Part shown: positions 35,553 through 49,135 of the stretch, in pieces
How the letters are laid out: each line of letters begins with the position of its first letter
Numbering within the stretch: position 1 is the first letter of the stretch
Source: Plectrocnemia conspersa
Lineage: Eukaryota > Arthropoda > Insecta > Trichoptera > Polycentropodidae
DNA length: 64,000 nt
Reading direction: 5' to 3'
Assembly (NCBI GenBank): GCA_009617715.1
Contig: VTFK01000046.1
Location: 124,001-188,000, forward strand
Notes under the pieces: model-generated
Told to the model about the DNA's origin: nothing
Seen by the model: the letters and a program-made list of their open reading frames with translations, nothing else
The model's database searches: none
Program-made: the position numbers and the translations under genes

Positions 35553-38500
35553 TGTGTTTGTTGGACACACATATTTGACATGGAAGTTACACCGAAAATA
35601 CTTGGCGACAAATCCGTCAGCTTACGCGGGAAAATCCATCGGCTTCCAAAACTATAAACAACACACATACTTGAAACGAATACGATTTTTCGAAACAAAA
35701 ATATTTGAAGCTACAATAATTACATGATAAAGGATATAAAATATTTGCCTTAAATTATCGTATACTGTGTATAACGTGACCGTGAGTTTAACATTTCAGG
35801 GGCGCGTTTGCCCGAAAGACACTGACACTTGAGAGGGAACCTGTGCACGTTATTTTACATAATTAATGGACCAAATGAAAGATAAATGATAGGGTCGCCA
35901 GGGTCCCTGTTAGTTGTCCGACAGACAAGGTGGCTAGAATTACCATAGTAAAACAAACCGCACCTTTTCGCACAGCTGACTTTAAATTCCGTCCCTTAGC
36001 GCAAATTTTTAATATGAATTATGAATATTCTTATTGCTTGAATCTCTCGCTAAGCATTCTGAATTTATTATATTAATTATACAGAATATTCACATTTATT
36101 TTCAGTTGAAAAACATTATTACACTGTACAACAGGATTTTGATACGAATTTATATGTATAGGTGAATATAAATGGTTAAATATATTTTAGCAGCCATTAT
36201 TATGTTTTAATAGTAAAAACATACCAACATTTGCAATTCAGCAAATTATTGTTATTTAAAATAAAACTATCTATCACTTCTGTCTAAACTTGCCATATAG
36301 ATTTTTACAGAAGATAGATCGAATTAAGTAGTTAATTTTGATTTTTTTGCACATGTGATAAGTGATAATAGAGTAATAGTTAAAACATTGCATGGCTATA
36401 AAAGTTTTAAATGTTGTAAAAACGCATACTATATAAACAAACATCGATATATTTAATTCCTACAAAATTAAATTTTAATTTTATATTTTATATAACGAGT
36501 CTTTAACCTTACACGAGTAAATAAAAATGTATTTAAATTACCTTTACATAAAATATGAACAATACATTGATATATGTTTTAAATATCAATGGTCTTTATG
36601 TTTATTTCATAGGTTAAGCACATTTCCAATTGTACATCCGCGTTAATTTCAAATTTTGATATGACAATAAGTACTTCCGAGTACTGCTTAATTATCCTGG
36701 TACAAGAGCTGTCGTCCTTCGTCATCCCAGGGCCGAAATCAGGACTTTACAGTGCCCGTAAGAATCGGTCGCAAATGTCACCGGCGGTAATCCCAAAATA
36801 AATTCGTCCAACCATAATAATACTCATGGTATATATTTTATTATGTCCATAAACAGGGCTTGTTTATTCTCTCAACCGACAAATTTATTATTACATAAGC
36901 TTTGAGAATTATGTTCAACATTAGGGATATGTCAGAGAAAAGTTTGTGTGCAATAATGACGACTTTGTGGTAGCACTATATAATACGAACCACGCGCTTC
37001 CAATTAAGTGTTTGAAACGTTTTTTATGTTGAGCTTTTAACTCGTCAAAGTTCCATTCAATTACTTGCTTCGGCTGGGGCTTTTATTTGTGTTTTTGTGA
37101 AGCAGCGCATTTAAATTGGTGATTTATATTGAAAGATCATTCCGAGTCCATTGGTGGAGTGTTTTATACGTCCATTTGATCGTATAAATTGATAAATGAG
37201 CCAATCGTGCGAATGCAACGGGTACTTGAGTGTTTAAATAAGGCAGTTAAAATACCGCGATACATAAAGTGCATAATAAAATCCACACAATATGGTAAGT
37301 GAGAATAAAAAGTCGTTATTTTTTTATAATGGATTTAACAATAAATGTGAACACATACACATGTCCTCAAATATATAGAATTATGTGTATCGCGTGTCAT
37401 TGGTAATTTTAAGGCTTTTCTGCATTCTAAGGCATGAAATGCCAAAGAAAATTGGACACCAATTTGGTAAAAATGCTTTGCATTTATTTTGTAAAATCGT
37501 CTGCATCATATTTAATAAAAAATATGTGCATTAACAATTTATTTTATTAAATATTTTTATATGCAATATTTTAATCTGATCTTTTTTATAATTATTATAA
37601 TTTAAATCTATATTTTGCGCTAAACCAATAAAACCAAACATAATATATAATTTTATTATAATTTAATATAACTTTTAAGTTAATCGTAATGTAAATCGAA
37701 ATCCTATCCGTTAAAAAATTAATATAGAGTACATTAGTATATGTAGACCGATATTTTTCCATATTTTTATTTATATTCAAAGCGCATTTTAAAAATGTTC
37801 TGCAGTTTTATTGTTGCATATTATAAATACAGATTGATTATAGCAAATCAGAATAATAATTATTATTTAAATATGTAACTGACGACTAACTTTATAAATA
37901 GCTTATGTTTATAAAAACACTTTGTATATACATAAATTGTATACGTTAAAAATTGAACTAAAATTTGTTTGATTATAGAAGTTTTTTTGGTAGAGATTTT
38001 TATTATATAATGGCGAATAAGTCCAAAACGGTTTAATATATAAAAATATTTTTTAGTATTTTTTATATTTTAATGCACGTCAATTTTGGCTGCATAGTCT
38101 TACCCCTTCGTCCCCAAATTCCGAAAGAAGTATTTTATAATAAAAATACTGCTTTTTGTGGCATCACTTTTTTTTGGTTTTGAACCAATCTTTTAACATC
38201 ACTCATTTCTATCTACCCATGCTTTTTTTTTGGTTATAATAAGCAAAAGACATTTGTATTATATGTAACATAAGACACTCATTCTCATTAAAAAATGAAT
38301 TTATTTCAAGCACGAATAACCCGCAAATCGGATTATCCTTACCCAGATAACCTAAGGTACACTGTATAAATACATAAACAATAGATTAAACATTTATAGT
38401 ATGTATACAAAACATATTATCCAATAATATGTGCGTAAACACCAGTGATTTATTACACTTCGCCTCTATACATTACCCTAGAAGTGCACAAATATATTAT

Positions 38501-40488
38501 TTAAACGCACGTTTTTTTTGCGTGTCAAGATAGATAATGTTCGGGAAAAATTACGGCCGAGCCTTTGGGCACCTGAGGCAAAAAAAGGGAAGACGAACAA
38601 AAAGGAAACTAACAAACTATGGGGCACCTGCTGTCGAAAAACCGGGAAAATTTAATATAAACCTAATTTGGCCGGATGAGACCGGCGTACGCAGAGGAGC
38701 TTTTTCTCTGAGAATACATTTTTATATACATACATACGCGTTTGTATACTTTTGTGTATATATTTACACGTACGTATACACCGGAACATACCATTTTTGT
38801 TTATTTTTCTAGCGTTCCTTTGTGAAATTCACACTCGAGGATGAAAACGCTCTTCGTATTCTTCTCGGTGTCGCTCCTCCGAACACATTTCTATAACATT
38901 CCATTATATATTATTCAATGCTTTCTTATATGCTGACACATATTCGCTTTTTGCATATGTTTATTTGCAGTAAGTGCTCGCTAAAGTAGTATTCATAAAT
39001 ATGCTTCAGGCGATTTTATTATTGTATTTTATATTGGCTGTAATATATTTTTACGCAGTATAAACACTATAAAAAAAATAAAAGCTGAAAATTGATAATG
39101 TAAAATAACGAAAATTGTTATTTACGTAGATCACAAAGCTATCACAAATATAGATAAAAATATTATTTTGCAATGAAAATACTTATCATTGTAATGTCAT
39201 TGATATTTGTAATATATTCGGTGTGACAATTTTATTCCAGCATTAAACTTGCTGCACTGGAGTTAAATAAAATTATACAAATTGTGTATGTAAAAGGATC
39301 ATGCCATTTAATTCTCACGTAAAACATATTCCTAATAAGGCAGCAAAAATGTTGGATTTTATGATACGAAATTCAACGAATCTCAACAATGTAGGTACAA
39401 TAATATGTTTTCCTAGAACGATGAAATTGGTTATTATTATTTAAGGAATGTATTTATTACTAAATAAATATTACAATAAAAATTAGTGTAAATAGATTTT
39501 TTATATAATTAAACACAAAGTCTTAAGGATCCTGCAAAAGTGAACCATTAAAAAAATCTTTGAGAAAGCAAACATTCGCTTTTAGCAAAAGTAAATTTGG
39601 CTATTGTAGTTAATATCTGCATATATATATATAGTATACCTTATGTTTTCCATTTGTGTTGTTTTATTTATTTTATATTAATATATTTTATCCGTACTTA
39701 TGTTCTTATATGTATTATATTATATGATACTACACCTTCATTTCTAGTGACTCGTTTCTATTATATATAGAGAATTTATTGGGTTAATTAAAGCTTTAAT
39801 TACCAATAAACTTAATACCGGTATTTTGGCAGTCACAATTTCATCTGCGTATCAGATCCAATAGCTACAATATTTTTAATAATTTATTTTTTATTGTAGA
39901 CTGTAATTATTAAATACAATAAAATCTAAATCATTTATCAGCTTGCCAATGAAGCATTGTAGATAATGTCTTGTATATAGTTTTGGGAAAGTGGGATATC
40001 GAGCTATTATATAATATTTTATATGATATAAAGGGCAAATGAATCCTGAAGTACATTACTAGAAAGTATCGATCTGGATATATGCCTTTAATGTATGAGT
40101 TATAAGTGTCAGTGTTTTTGCAAGAAATATGTAGCCTAGGAAAGTTTATTTTGAAAATTATATAAAATAAATTTTAATTATATATTATATAAAAATGTAA
40201 AACATACTGATATTTTATTTTTATTTAAAAAATATTAGTATAAAACGCTGTTAAGGATTTAATAATAAAAAAATTTAAAAGCCTTTGTGTTTCGCTTTTA
40301 AACTTCACTAAAATATAATTTTTTAACGAATTTATCATAAAGTTTAATTTATTTAAAAAAAAAGTATTGTTTAATTTTAATAATATTAAAATACCGATGT
40401 CAGGATATGCTAATGAATAATTGTCAAAAATGTCTAAAACTTATTTTTCTTCAGGATTTTAATTGACGAATCAAACAATAATCAGGTA
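35553..40488. other. noncoding DNA with several composition-shifted blocks
   Basis: Blocks at 35790-36010, 36640-36800, 36960-37290 and 38540-38880 are less AT-rich than their flanks. The first contains TTTACATAATTAATGG and GATAAATGATAGGG, and all look regulatory rather than coding. The open frame 38537-38812 overlaps the last block but has no protein-like homology. The remainder is AT-rich. Confidence 0.35.
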
Positions 40489-41356
40489 GAGTACGCTCGA
40501 GATAAGGATGCCGGTTTGTTATTGTGTTCGTGTACATGTATATGAGAGGGAGAAGCGATGCAGCGTGTATTTCGTTGTCTTGTTTGCTCTTTTAAGGACA
40601 GTCGCTGATTCGTCAACGCTGGTATTCGTCATTAAAGTGCAGTGTGGCACAGAAGTTCGATCTTCTCTAATGATTTATTTTAAATAATTTTGTGTTGATA
40701 TTGGTTTAACCCAGATATGACCACTGTTCCATGGGTAGGTCACTAAACTCGTGCCACTGTTTTTTATTTATAAATTAAATTTTAAGAGAACAAAATTTCT
40801 TGGGCATATTTGGATTGATATCAAGGTTTCAAATATACACTGTAAGTTATTCGTTCTCTTACCCGTGGATTAAAATATTTTAATTATTTTTCCAATAATC
40901 CGTACGTTGTTGGTTTTTTTACACTATTCTTTGTAAGGCTTAAAAAAGTTATTATTCTTATCGTTGCGCTAATGATAATTTTTTTATTTATTCAATGGAC
41001 TCTAATGATTTAATAGAATCGTCGAGCCATTAAACAATCTGCGAATAATTTCTTTCCCCATTTAATATCTTTTTGCTTTTGAAGAATAGCTAAAGACTTC
41101 ATTATATTTTTGACTAGTGAAAGATTTTGAATTTTGCAAATATTTAATTAATGACATCAATGTCTGGTTTCTTCGATTATATAATATAGTTTTAATTGTC
41201 CGTTGAAATTTTCAACTTGGCTCAGATGTATGTATGGGTAATAAACATATATTTTCTTTTAAAATAAAAAAAAATAAATATTCTGAGCGAAATTGTTTTG
41301 AGCCACACAGTTCACGCACACAATAACAAACCGGAATCTTTATCCCGAGCGTACTC
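40489..41356. mobile_element. TA-flanked TIR element, copy 1 (868 bp)
   Basis: The element is bounded by TA dinucleotides (40487-40488, 41357-41358). The inverted ends start GAGTACGCTCG and remain alike for about 45 bases, including CCGGTTTGTTATTGTGT. There is no transposase. A TA target and long TIRs suggest a non-autonomous Tc1/mariner-type element. It is nearly identical to the element at 62802-63639 in the opposite orientation, except for a roughly 37-bp stretch near 40871-40907 missing from the other copy. Confidence 0.85.
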
Positions 41357-44300
41357 TATGTTTATTAATGCGGATTTTCATAAATAAAATCAAAGCACTT
41401 GCATCAAAACCGTTGGACCCTACTTTAAAAATATATAAATATATATAAAATTATAATTACGCATTCAAAAACAAATAAAAACTATATAATTAGGTATTTT
41501 GCTAATAAATTACTTCTTAATGCCTCTATACTATGTACAAAGCTTAAATCGATTCGAGGCTGTTGAGCTCTAAATTTGCATCAGAACACACGTTTATTTG
41601 TAGAGCGAGCCGACGCTTTCCGCACAACGTCAACTGGCAAGTATAAATATTTGAACATCTCATTACTTCACTTTAACACTGATTATAATGGAAGTATTCA
41701 CGGGGTGCTCATGAATAATGCATCGCTGTGCACTCTGACGCCGATTCAGATGTAAAGAAGCTGCGTTCCATCATCCGGGAACGAGAGGAAGAAGGCGCGA
41801 TAAATTTCCTCGAGGCCCTTGGATATAAATCGGCGCTGAAATAAGGGCCTGAGAACTTTGGCACATGCCGGCCGACAGGAAAGTTTATACGGCAATTTTT
41901 CATTATCCTCTTACACGTAATATATACTACGTGAAATGTGTAAAATAAAGTGTTTCGCAAAGTAATACGCGGACGAAGCGAACAGCGAGCTAAGTAGTAA
42001 CTTACTGCTGAAACAAAGATTAAAAATCATTATTATGTTTTAAAACTCTGACTTATATTATAAAAGTATTTTTTACATTTTTATTACTCGTGTAAAATAT
42101 AAAGCTGTTATTATGTTTAATTATTAAACTTGAATTGTTATTTTATTGTAATAAAACAGTACGTTTTCAAATAAAATTTTAAAGCTTATTTCTAAAGGCT
42201 ACTCGCTTATATTTTATCTACTTTATCATCACCCTTATTTTTAAAATGAGTAAATATATAAACACTTATTTGAGTATAAACATTGATATAATGAAATACA
42301 TTGAAGTTAATTTAAGGACCAGTAAACATGGATATAGGATCATCGTTGAGTAGCAGGATCGTCATTGAGTTTCCTAATATAAATAAATATTCAGGATTGT
42401 TGACCTTGAATTAATATTATGTATTATTTAAAAATCCTTTTGCATGTATTATAACTTATCACTATGTTACTTCCATGTCTAGAAAATATTATTGGCCTAT
42501 CTCTAATATTCTTAACACCTCATAAATTTTGAGATGAAAAAATGTCTTTATTTTAATGTCACAATTTATTTTAATTTTTTTTGAAAGATGCAAAATATCT
42601 AGATTAAATCAATTTTAATAATATTGTTTTTAATAAATATTATATTAACACATAAATAAATTAGTTTGTTAAATGCATACATTTTTCTTAAATTTAATTT
42701 TTATTTGCAATATATTTAAAAAAAAAATAACTAAATAATTAATTTTAAAAAAAAATCATGACTTTATTATTAAAAAACTGTATTTTAAAAAACATATTTT
42801 AACTGTATTTAAAAAAAAAAATATATATATATTGAGTTTTATTTTACTATATTCTGACATCAGTACAGATTCTTAAAACATTAATATTTAATTAAATACA
42901 ATCAATATATTTTTAATTATTTATTGTGTTTTAACTGCTGTGTTTTTCTGTTTATTCAATTTTAGTATTTCAGTCTCCAAATTTTTAACTATATTTTGCA
43001 TTTTTATCATTGATATAAATTAAAATAAGTAAATTATTCATTTATAACCTTATTTTAAAATCTTTTATTAAAATACATTTTAGACGTTTTATTATCTTTT
43101 TTTTAAATTTAAATTGTCATTTTAATTTACAATTTGATAAATTATTACAAATATTATTTAATAAGTCATATTGTTGTGCAATCTCTTTATTTATAAATGT
43201 ATATGTAAATATATAAATTAAAGGTATAGCAAAAAAAATTCGTTAAGCATAAATAATATTTAAGTGTTGGCAGACAGACAGTTTCAAAGCAACAGCATCT
43301 GTATGTAGCATTTTTTTCCCACAAATTCGCAATACATATCTACACCTATCTTGCTTGTACAACTAACCCACATAACATTTATTTGCTTACCTCTAAACGG
43401 AAACCTCCTTTGATCCATATATTTACAATCTTCCTAACCGTATAGCATTTGACAATCGGACGCCGCTTCCCACCTTTCATTGTTTATCCACGATCGAATC
43501 TCTATCGCCTAGAATCAACATTTATGCGCATACAAGGAAGGGTTCTTGCCCAAGTCTCGTTTTAAGGGTCTGGCACGTGTGCAAGAAATTCCCTGTAGGT
43601 GCACATTATTTGCCAAAGTTATAGGAAAGAGCGACAAGCAAGACGGCGGCTTTCTACACACGCACACCATCATAGTCCATTAAACGCTGTCGGTTATTTG
43701 CATAATCGTTCAGCACACCCCACAGCCCTGGGGCTGCAACCCCACAGGGGGTGTTACTCAAATAATGAGCGGCGGCGATCGATCGGCAATAACTTGCGGC
43801 AAGTGGCCCTCGAAAGCATCCATATCCACCTATTGCGGATGACGCCTATGGAAGCTGGGTTTTTATTTCATAAAACGAAAGCTCCCCTTAACGAAAGCTG
43901 ACGGCTGAATCGACGGCGCTTTTCCGTCTCGCTAATAGGAAAATGTCAACTGTTGGTATTTTCCGACGCGTGATTTTATCTATTATACATTGAATGACGC
44001 TTTTTAACACTAAACTGGAACATTGTATTTGTATTAAAGTTGCTAAACGGCCGAATTAAAAATGACTTTGCTCTATTTACAGATGGCATTTATATTTATT
44101 ATATTTTGTTTAATTAGTTCAGTTACACTTTAATTTGATTCGATTTGATAGTCGTACCTGCCAAATTTGGCTAGATTTTAAATTCTTTGTGGATCGCAAT
44201 GCAACTCGAGCTAAAATTTGTTTAATAATTATTTTACCATGCAGCATTATTGTATATTTAAATCAAAGCAGAATTACCTGAAAACTGCAACTTTTTTAAA

Positions 44301-45489
44301 AAAATTTAAGCTTCATTTAGTGACAGTGTATTTTTTTATTTACATATTTTGTTAACATTTTTCATTAATATTTTTTTAACAATTTACTTGTAAAAATGCT
44401 AAGAGATTTATTCGTGTTCTTCAATTTTTTTAAGCATATACATATATACAGTAAAACTAATATTATGCTTAAAGAAAAATTTTTCAGCACTAAAAATAGA
44501 AATGCAAAAATTACAGAAACTGACGATTTTGCATGCAATATTATTTAAAAATGCATGTCGGATAATTAGGGTTGATTAAATGTGGTTTATATTTTTATTT
44601 ATATCATAAATAATAATAAATAAAATGGTTATATTATAATATTATCAGGTATTTAAGATATATTGGATTTTTGGATTGAATGTCTATAGATACGCTTTTT
44701 ATATGTATTTTATTTTAAATTAATTTTAATATTTTTATTATTATATTCACGTTTATGCTTAGTTGTTTATTCAATTTAATGTATTTTAATTTAATAATTT
44801 TTTTTTTATTATAAAATATTTTTGCAAATTTTTTTCTTAGCCTTTGCTCCGTTATTTATATATTAAAAGTTTGGGAAAACTAATTATTTATTTATAAATA
44901 ATTATTTATGATAAAAATAAATTATATTCACTCTTATTTTTTATTAACTATAATTTAATGTAATATTGCAAATTAATGCAATGTGTTTCATTATTTCAAA
45001 GGAAATATTTTTTGATCTATACGCATTCCCAAGTTCTAAAGAGCTGACGATGCACATACTTTTTTTTTAACAAAATCTATATAATAAATTATTATTTGTA
45101 AAAACGCATCTAAAGCCATGCAAGGGGTATCCTATTCTTAAAACTTGCTTTAAAATCTGTGAACAAAATATTTATTCAGCAATAAAGATAAACTAAACAA
45201 TAGTGAGATCACTCAAAGGCCATCGTTACGACTAGAAAATAACACGCAAGAATTCCCCGGTACATTGAATGAATATTTCTTTGTTATGAAGCGGTCACGG
45301 GAAACAATATATCGCCATAAGACAAAAATCACCGTAAGGTCACAATATTCCCGTTGCACAATTTGACCTCAGAAATGTCCATCAAGCAAATGTCACTTAA
45401 GGCGTATAAATATTTCATTGTTCTAAGAAGCGAGTGCAATCATTCGCTGCAACCATTGGCAGCAAGCTTTGCAGCATTAAATACATAAG
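41357..45489. other. noncoding DNA with three composition-shifted blocks
   Basis: 41520-42000, 43400-43980 and 45200-45480 are clearly less AT-rich than their surroundings. The second is the longest such block in the window and includes AACGGCCGAATTAAAAATG just beyond it at 44046. A (TA)n run lies near 42820. The rest is very AT-rich with nothing recognisable. Confidence 0.4.
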
Positions 45490-45610
45490 GCTGGTCCCCA
45501 ATGAGGACCAGGGAGACACCGGTAGACACTCGAAGAGACTAGCAGACGTCCGCCCGCGGACAACATACGGTCATGGACGCTCACGTCCTGAGAGTAACTC
45601 CACCGTTGTT
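45490..45610 (+). repeat. interspersed repeat family B, copy 3
   Basis: The sequence CCCCAATGAGGACCAGGGAG, GAAGAGACTAGCAGACG and GACGCTCACGTCCTGAGAG is collinear with the 5' half of copy 1. The frame through it stays open (VPNEDQGDTGRHSKRLADV), as does the matching part of copy 1, hinting at an old coding region. Confidence 0.65.
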
Positions 45611-48600
45611 TATCGCGCATCCTTTCCAAACAAAGATTAGTTTTTAGTAATGCTTACAAGTGATTAACGTCTGATTCGTGAAATAAAAATAATTATTTAC
45701 GCAATTGCTTAATCCTGAGATCTCACTGTAATTGAGATGAGCTGATTTTTATTTTTATTTGTTTGAAATGGTCATTAAAATGCCCCTAAATTAATTGTGC
45801 AAGTAATTAAAACCCAGAATTTTAATTCAAAAAAGCAATTCTTCTAATTGTATACGATATTTAAAATGTTATTAAAAATATTTTATTGTATTTTTTAACT
45901 ACACCATTTTTTTGATTAAACGTTAACGTTTTTTTACATATAACCAAATATATCAAAGTTGGACAGGATATTTTAGATAATTTTCGTTCGTTTTACATAA
46001 ATAATAACACGTGTAAACGAACGTCACATATGAGTGATATTTTCCCGCAATATGAAAACGCGTCTCCGAGTTGGCATTAGTAGATCGCATAATATTTAAT
46101 AACGCGTCATATTTCAAGAAGACTGTCACGAACGAGAAATGGGGGAAATCCGTAATAACGAGGTACGTTGCGTATACAACTTTACGATACGACGACCCCT
46201 GATAATATGAACGTGTATCGAAAAACTTTCTGTGCTAATCACACTCGAATACTAAGAAATAATAATAAAATAGATTTAGATATGTAATAATAATTGTATA
46301 TAACTAGGAATTTATATAGTTTGCGGAAATACATTATATATTAGAAAACATTAGCTAAATATTATTTTGCTTTAATTTGTATAATAAAAAACATATTTAT
46401 TATTATATTTTCCTAGGCAATAAAATAAAAATAAATGCTCACGTAATTTTACGAGCTTTATATCTAAAGTAACCCTAATTCCCTAATATGTGTTTGCGTA
46501 GATTAGATTAATTTCTTCCGCAGTTTTATTATCAACACCATAAGTATTATTGCCCAATAAACCATAAACTGTTAACGACCCTTCCTGATAACTCAAATGC
46601 GTGTCATCGCGGTCAGCATGTCGATGTCTGTACAAATATTTACGCTATAGTGGCGGCGCTGTGATAAAGATATTTTTAATAACACGTATGATACAGATAT
46701 GATGTAGCACGTGTATCTGCAGTAAGAGACTTCAGTAACAACACTAACTCAATTTTAATTTAACCCGGAAAGTTAATTTATTACTATAATTTTTTTAATT
46801 GAAAAACACAATATAACCGCCGATACATACTAAGAAAAACCATTAATATTTTATTTAAATCTCAATCAAACGGCAGGTAAGTTTGTCTTTCCTAAGTTCG
46901 AGACGTCTTTGCAATAACCGATGGAATTTAACTCGATTCGGATCCTTGCTTAACTTGACTCGAACCCGAAGTGCATAATTAACGAAGCTTTTACACGCGC
47001 ATCCAGTATCGATCAACCGGCATGCGAGGGAGTGCGCTTCTGAATAAGTGATGATTTCGCAATATCAACAAGTTCTAATTGGAGTTTTGGAACTGCATTA
47101 ACTGTTGAATTTGAACCGGCTATGTGACCCAAAGGGTGTATCAGCCAGGGGCGCCGCGTGCCTTAACTATATTGAACTAATTGGCTCGTAGCCAAAGGCA
47201 CAGACTCAAGACTTGGCCAAGACACTCACGAGAAATGATTATTCAATGAATCGATTGTCGTTAAATTTAAATTGAAAATGACCTTTAGCGTTCGATATTT
47301 TTTTATAGTTATGATTATGGTGGTTCGTAGTAAGAAATCTTGGCAGTGTTGCATGACACTATATATTAATTAAAATGCTTTAAAAAATATGTATATAATG
47401 TATCACTAAACTGGCAGTATAATTAATATTAATATATTTAAATAAATATAAAATACTTATTTTTAGCACTAAAATTATTGTCAGTGTGTTGCAGTTAGAT
47501 GAACCAACACAAATGGTTATAAAAATTTAAAATCTTAATAAATTTAACTATGTAGTAACCACTGAATCCAATTGTATTAACGAGGTTCAAGCATCGATGT
47601 GTAAACAGTGCGAGACGTGGATAAACTTCAAAATTATGCAACACATACAAGTTAACTAATTAATAACACTAGCTGAATTTGTAATCTACGAATTTTCCCA
47701 GATTAAATAATCTATTAAGTTTATATATAGAGTATATGATTTAAAAACTTGGTATTTAATTTTATTATAATATTATAAATTTGATTTTAATTTATTATCT
47801 GAAAATCTATGTTAACCTAATCCATCGAATTTATAATTTTAAAGCAATCACTAATGACGAACTCTCAGACACGATAGAAATAAAAAAACTGGTCAGCATC
47901 TTATACCACATTATTAGTCTATCGTGCTTGTTAAAATGTAAATTTTAATAAGTTCCTATGGAAGCAAAAGAAATATTTCAAACCATTTTAAAATTTAAAA
48001 AGGACTGCGATAAAAAAAAATATTGTCTACAATTTTGTTCAATATTTTTAAAAAATAATAATATAGAAGGCAATATTGTATTTATATATTAATCAGTGGT
48101 TCAATTTGCGGTAGTAGTATTATATTTTATTTGATCGAGAAATAAATTCAAACAAAACCAAATACAAACATAGAAGTGTCGAAGGAAAACGCTAAGGATG
48201 AATAATTGTGAAATAAAAAGGGTGAAAGAATTTAAATATTTACACACCACCCTCATATCTAAATAAGTAGTACAATCCACAGTAAAATAAAATGGCCCGA
48301 AAATTACGCTTAGCAATAGGTTGCTATAAAATTAAAAAAAAATTACATCATTATAATAATGTTAACATAATTATGTAAAATTTGTCTGTGCATCTTCACG
48401 GCCTTCTTAGCAACGTTTTTACCCTTTTTTTCAAATATTTTCTTACACAAAATTAAATTTTATTGCCTAAAACTGAATGTTACTTTTATGTTAGGTAAAT
48501 TTTGAAACAAAAAATCGCTGAGCGTGGCAAGCACAAATTCTACATCTAATATGGCTGACAATATTGACATTTGCTTATTTTTAATATTTTTATAAACCTC

Positions 48601-48729
48601 GTATTGTATATATATATATATAGTATATATGTTATAGTGATGTAGTGAGCCGCCAACTTAATTGATTTTTAAGTACAAATTCACGAAAGCTAAATAGAAC
48701 ATCCAAGCCGAGACGTTAATCATCCATAA
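45611..48729. other. noncoding DNA
   Basis: 46000-46210, 46520-46740 and 46870-47260 are less AT-rich blocks; the last contains CAGGGGCGCCGCGTGCC. A (TA)n run lies at about 48605-48630. The rest is AT-rich and featureless. Confidence 0.35.
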
Positions 48730-49135
48730 GTACTAGAAAAAAACTACCTCTTGTTTGGAAAGGACGCAAGTTAGACATTGCATACTAGCCTGCGAATAAT
48801 ACTATTGTTTTTATACATTTGGTTACTGATCGCCGGAGTGATCATCTGGATCGTTTTTCTTTTAAAACGTGAACACAGTTAGAGGGATATCTAGGAAGTG
48901 ACGCAATTGGCTCGTAAATATCATTAGAGCTGTCTCAAATCAGTGCTTTAACATATGTGACAGTCACAGAGGAGACACGCACAGTCATGGCAGCAGAGAC
49001 GAGCCAGGAGATTGCATTAGCACGAGAGACACCAGCAGATCATCCAGAGAGCATTCAAGTATACATCACAACAAAATCACAGCCGACAATAATACAACTA
49101 GACATGCCAGCGACGATTCACCGACTTCCAAGACC
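48730..49135 (-). repeat. interspersed repeat family A, copy 6 (longest)
   Basis: On the minus strand it runs from TCTTGGAAGTCGGTG through GCTGGCATGTCTAGTTG and TATTATTGTCGGCTGTGA. It continues to a conceptual peptide with IASLPRYPSNCVHVLKEKRS and LRRSV, and on to CAAACAAGAGG. The far edge matches copy 4. The open frame on the plus strand (48957-49172) is an artefact of this repeat. Confidence 0.7.

Noticed and set aside
37292..37302. ATG immediately followed by GTAAGTGAG, as a first-exon splice donor
   Set aside because: No upstream promoter evidence and no downstream exon that could be joined. A single donor match is not enough.
38537..38812. 91-codon open frame
   Set aside because: The second half is a low-complexity Tyr/Val/Ile run translated from TATACATAC-type repeats. 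No recognisable protein.
43599..43901. 100-codon open frame
   Set aside because: Lies in a GC-shifted block where long frames occur by chance. His/Arg-rich product with no family resemblance.
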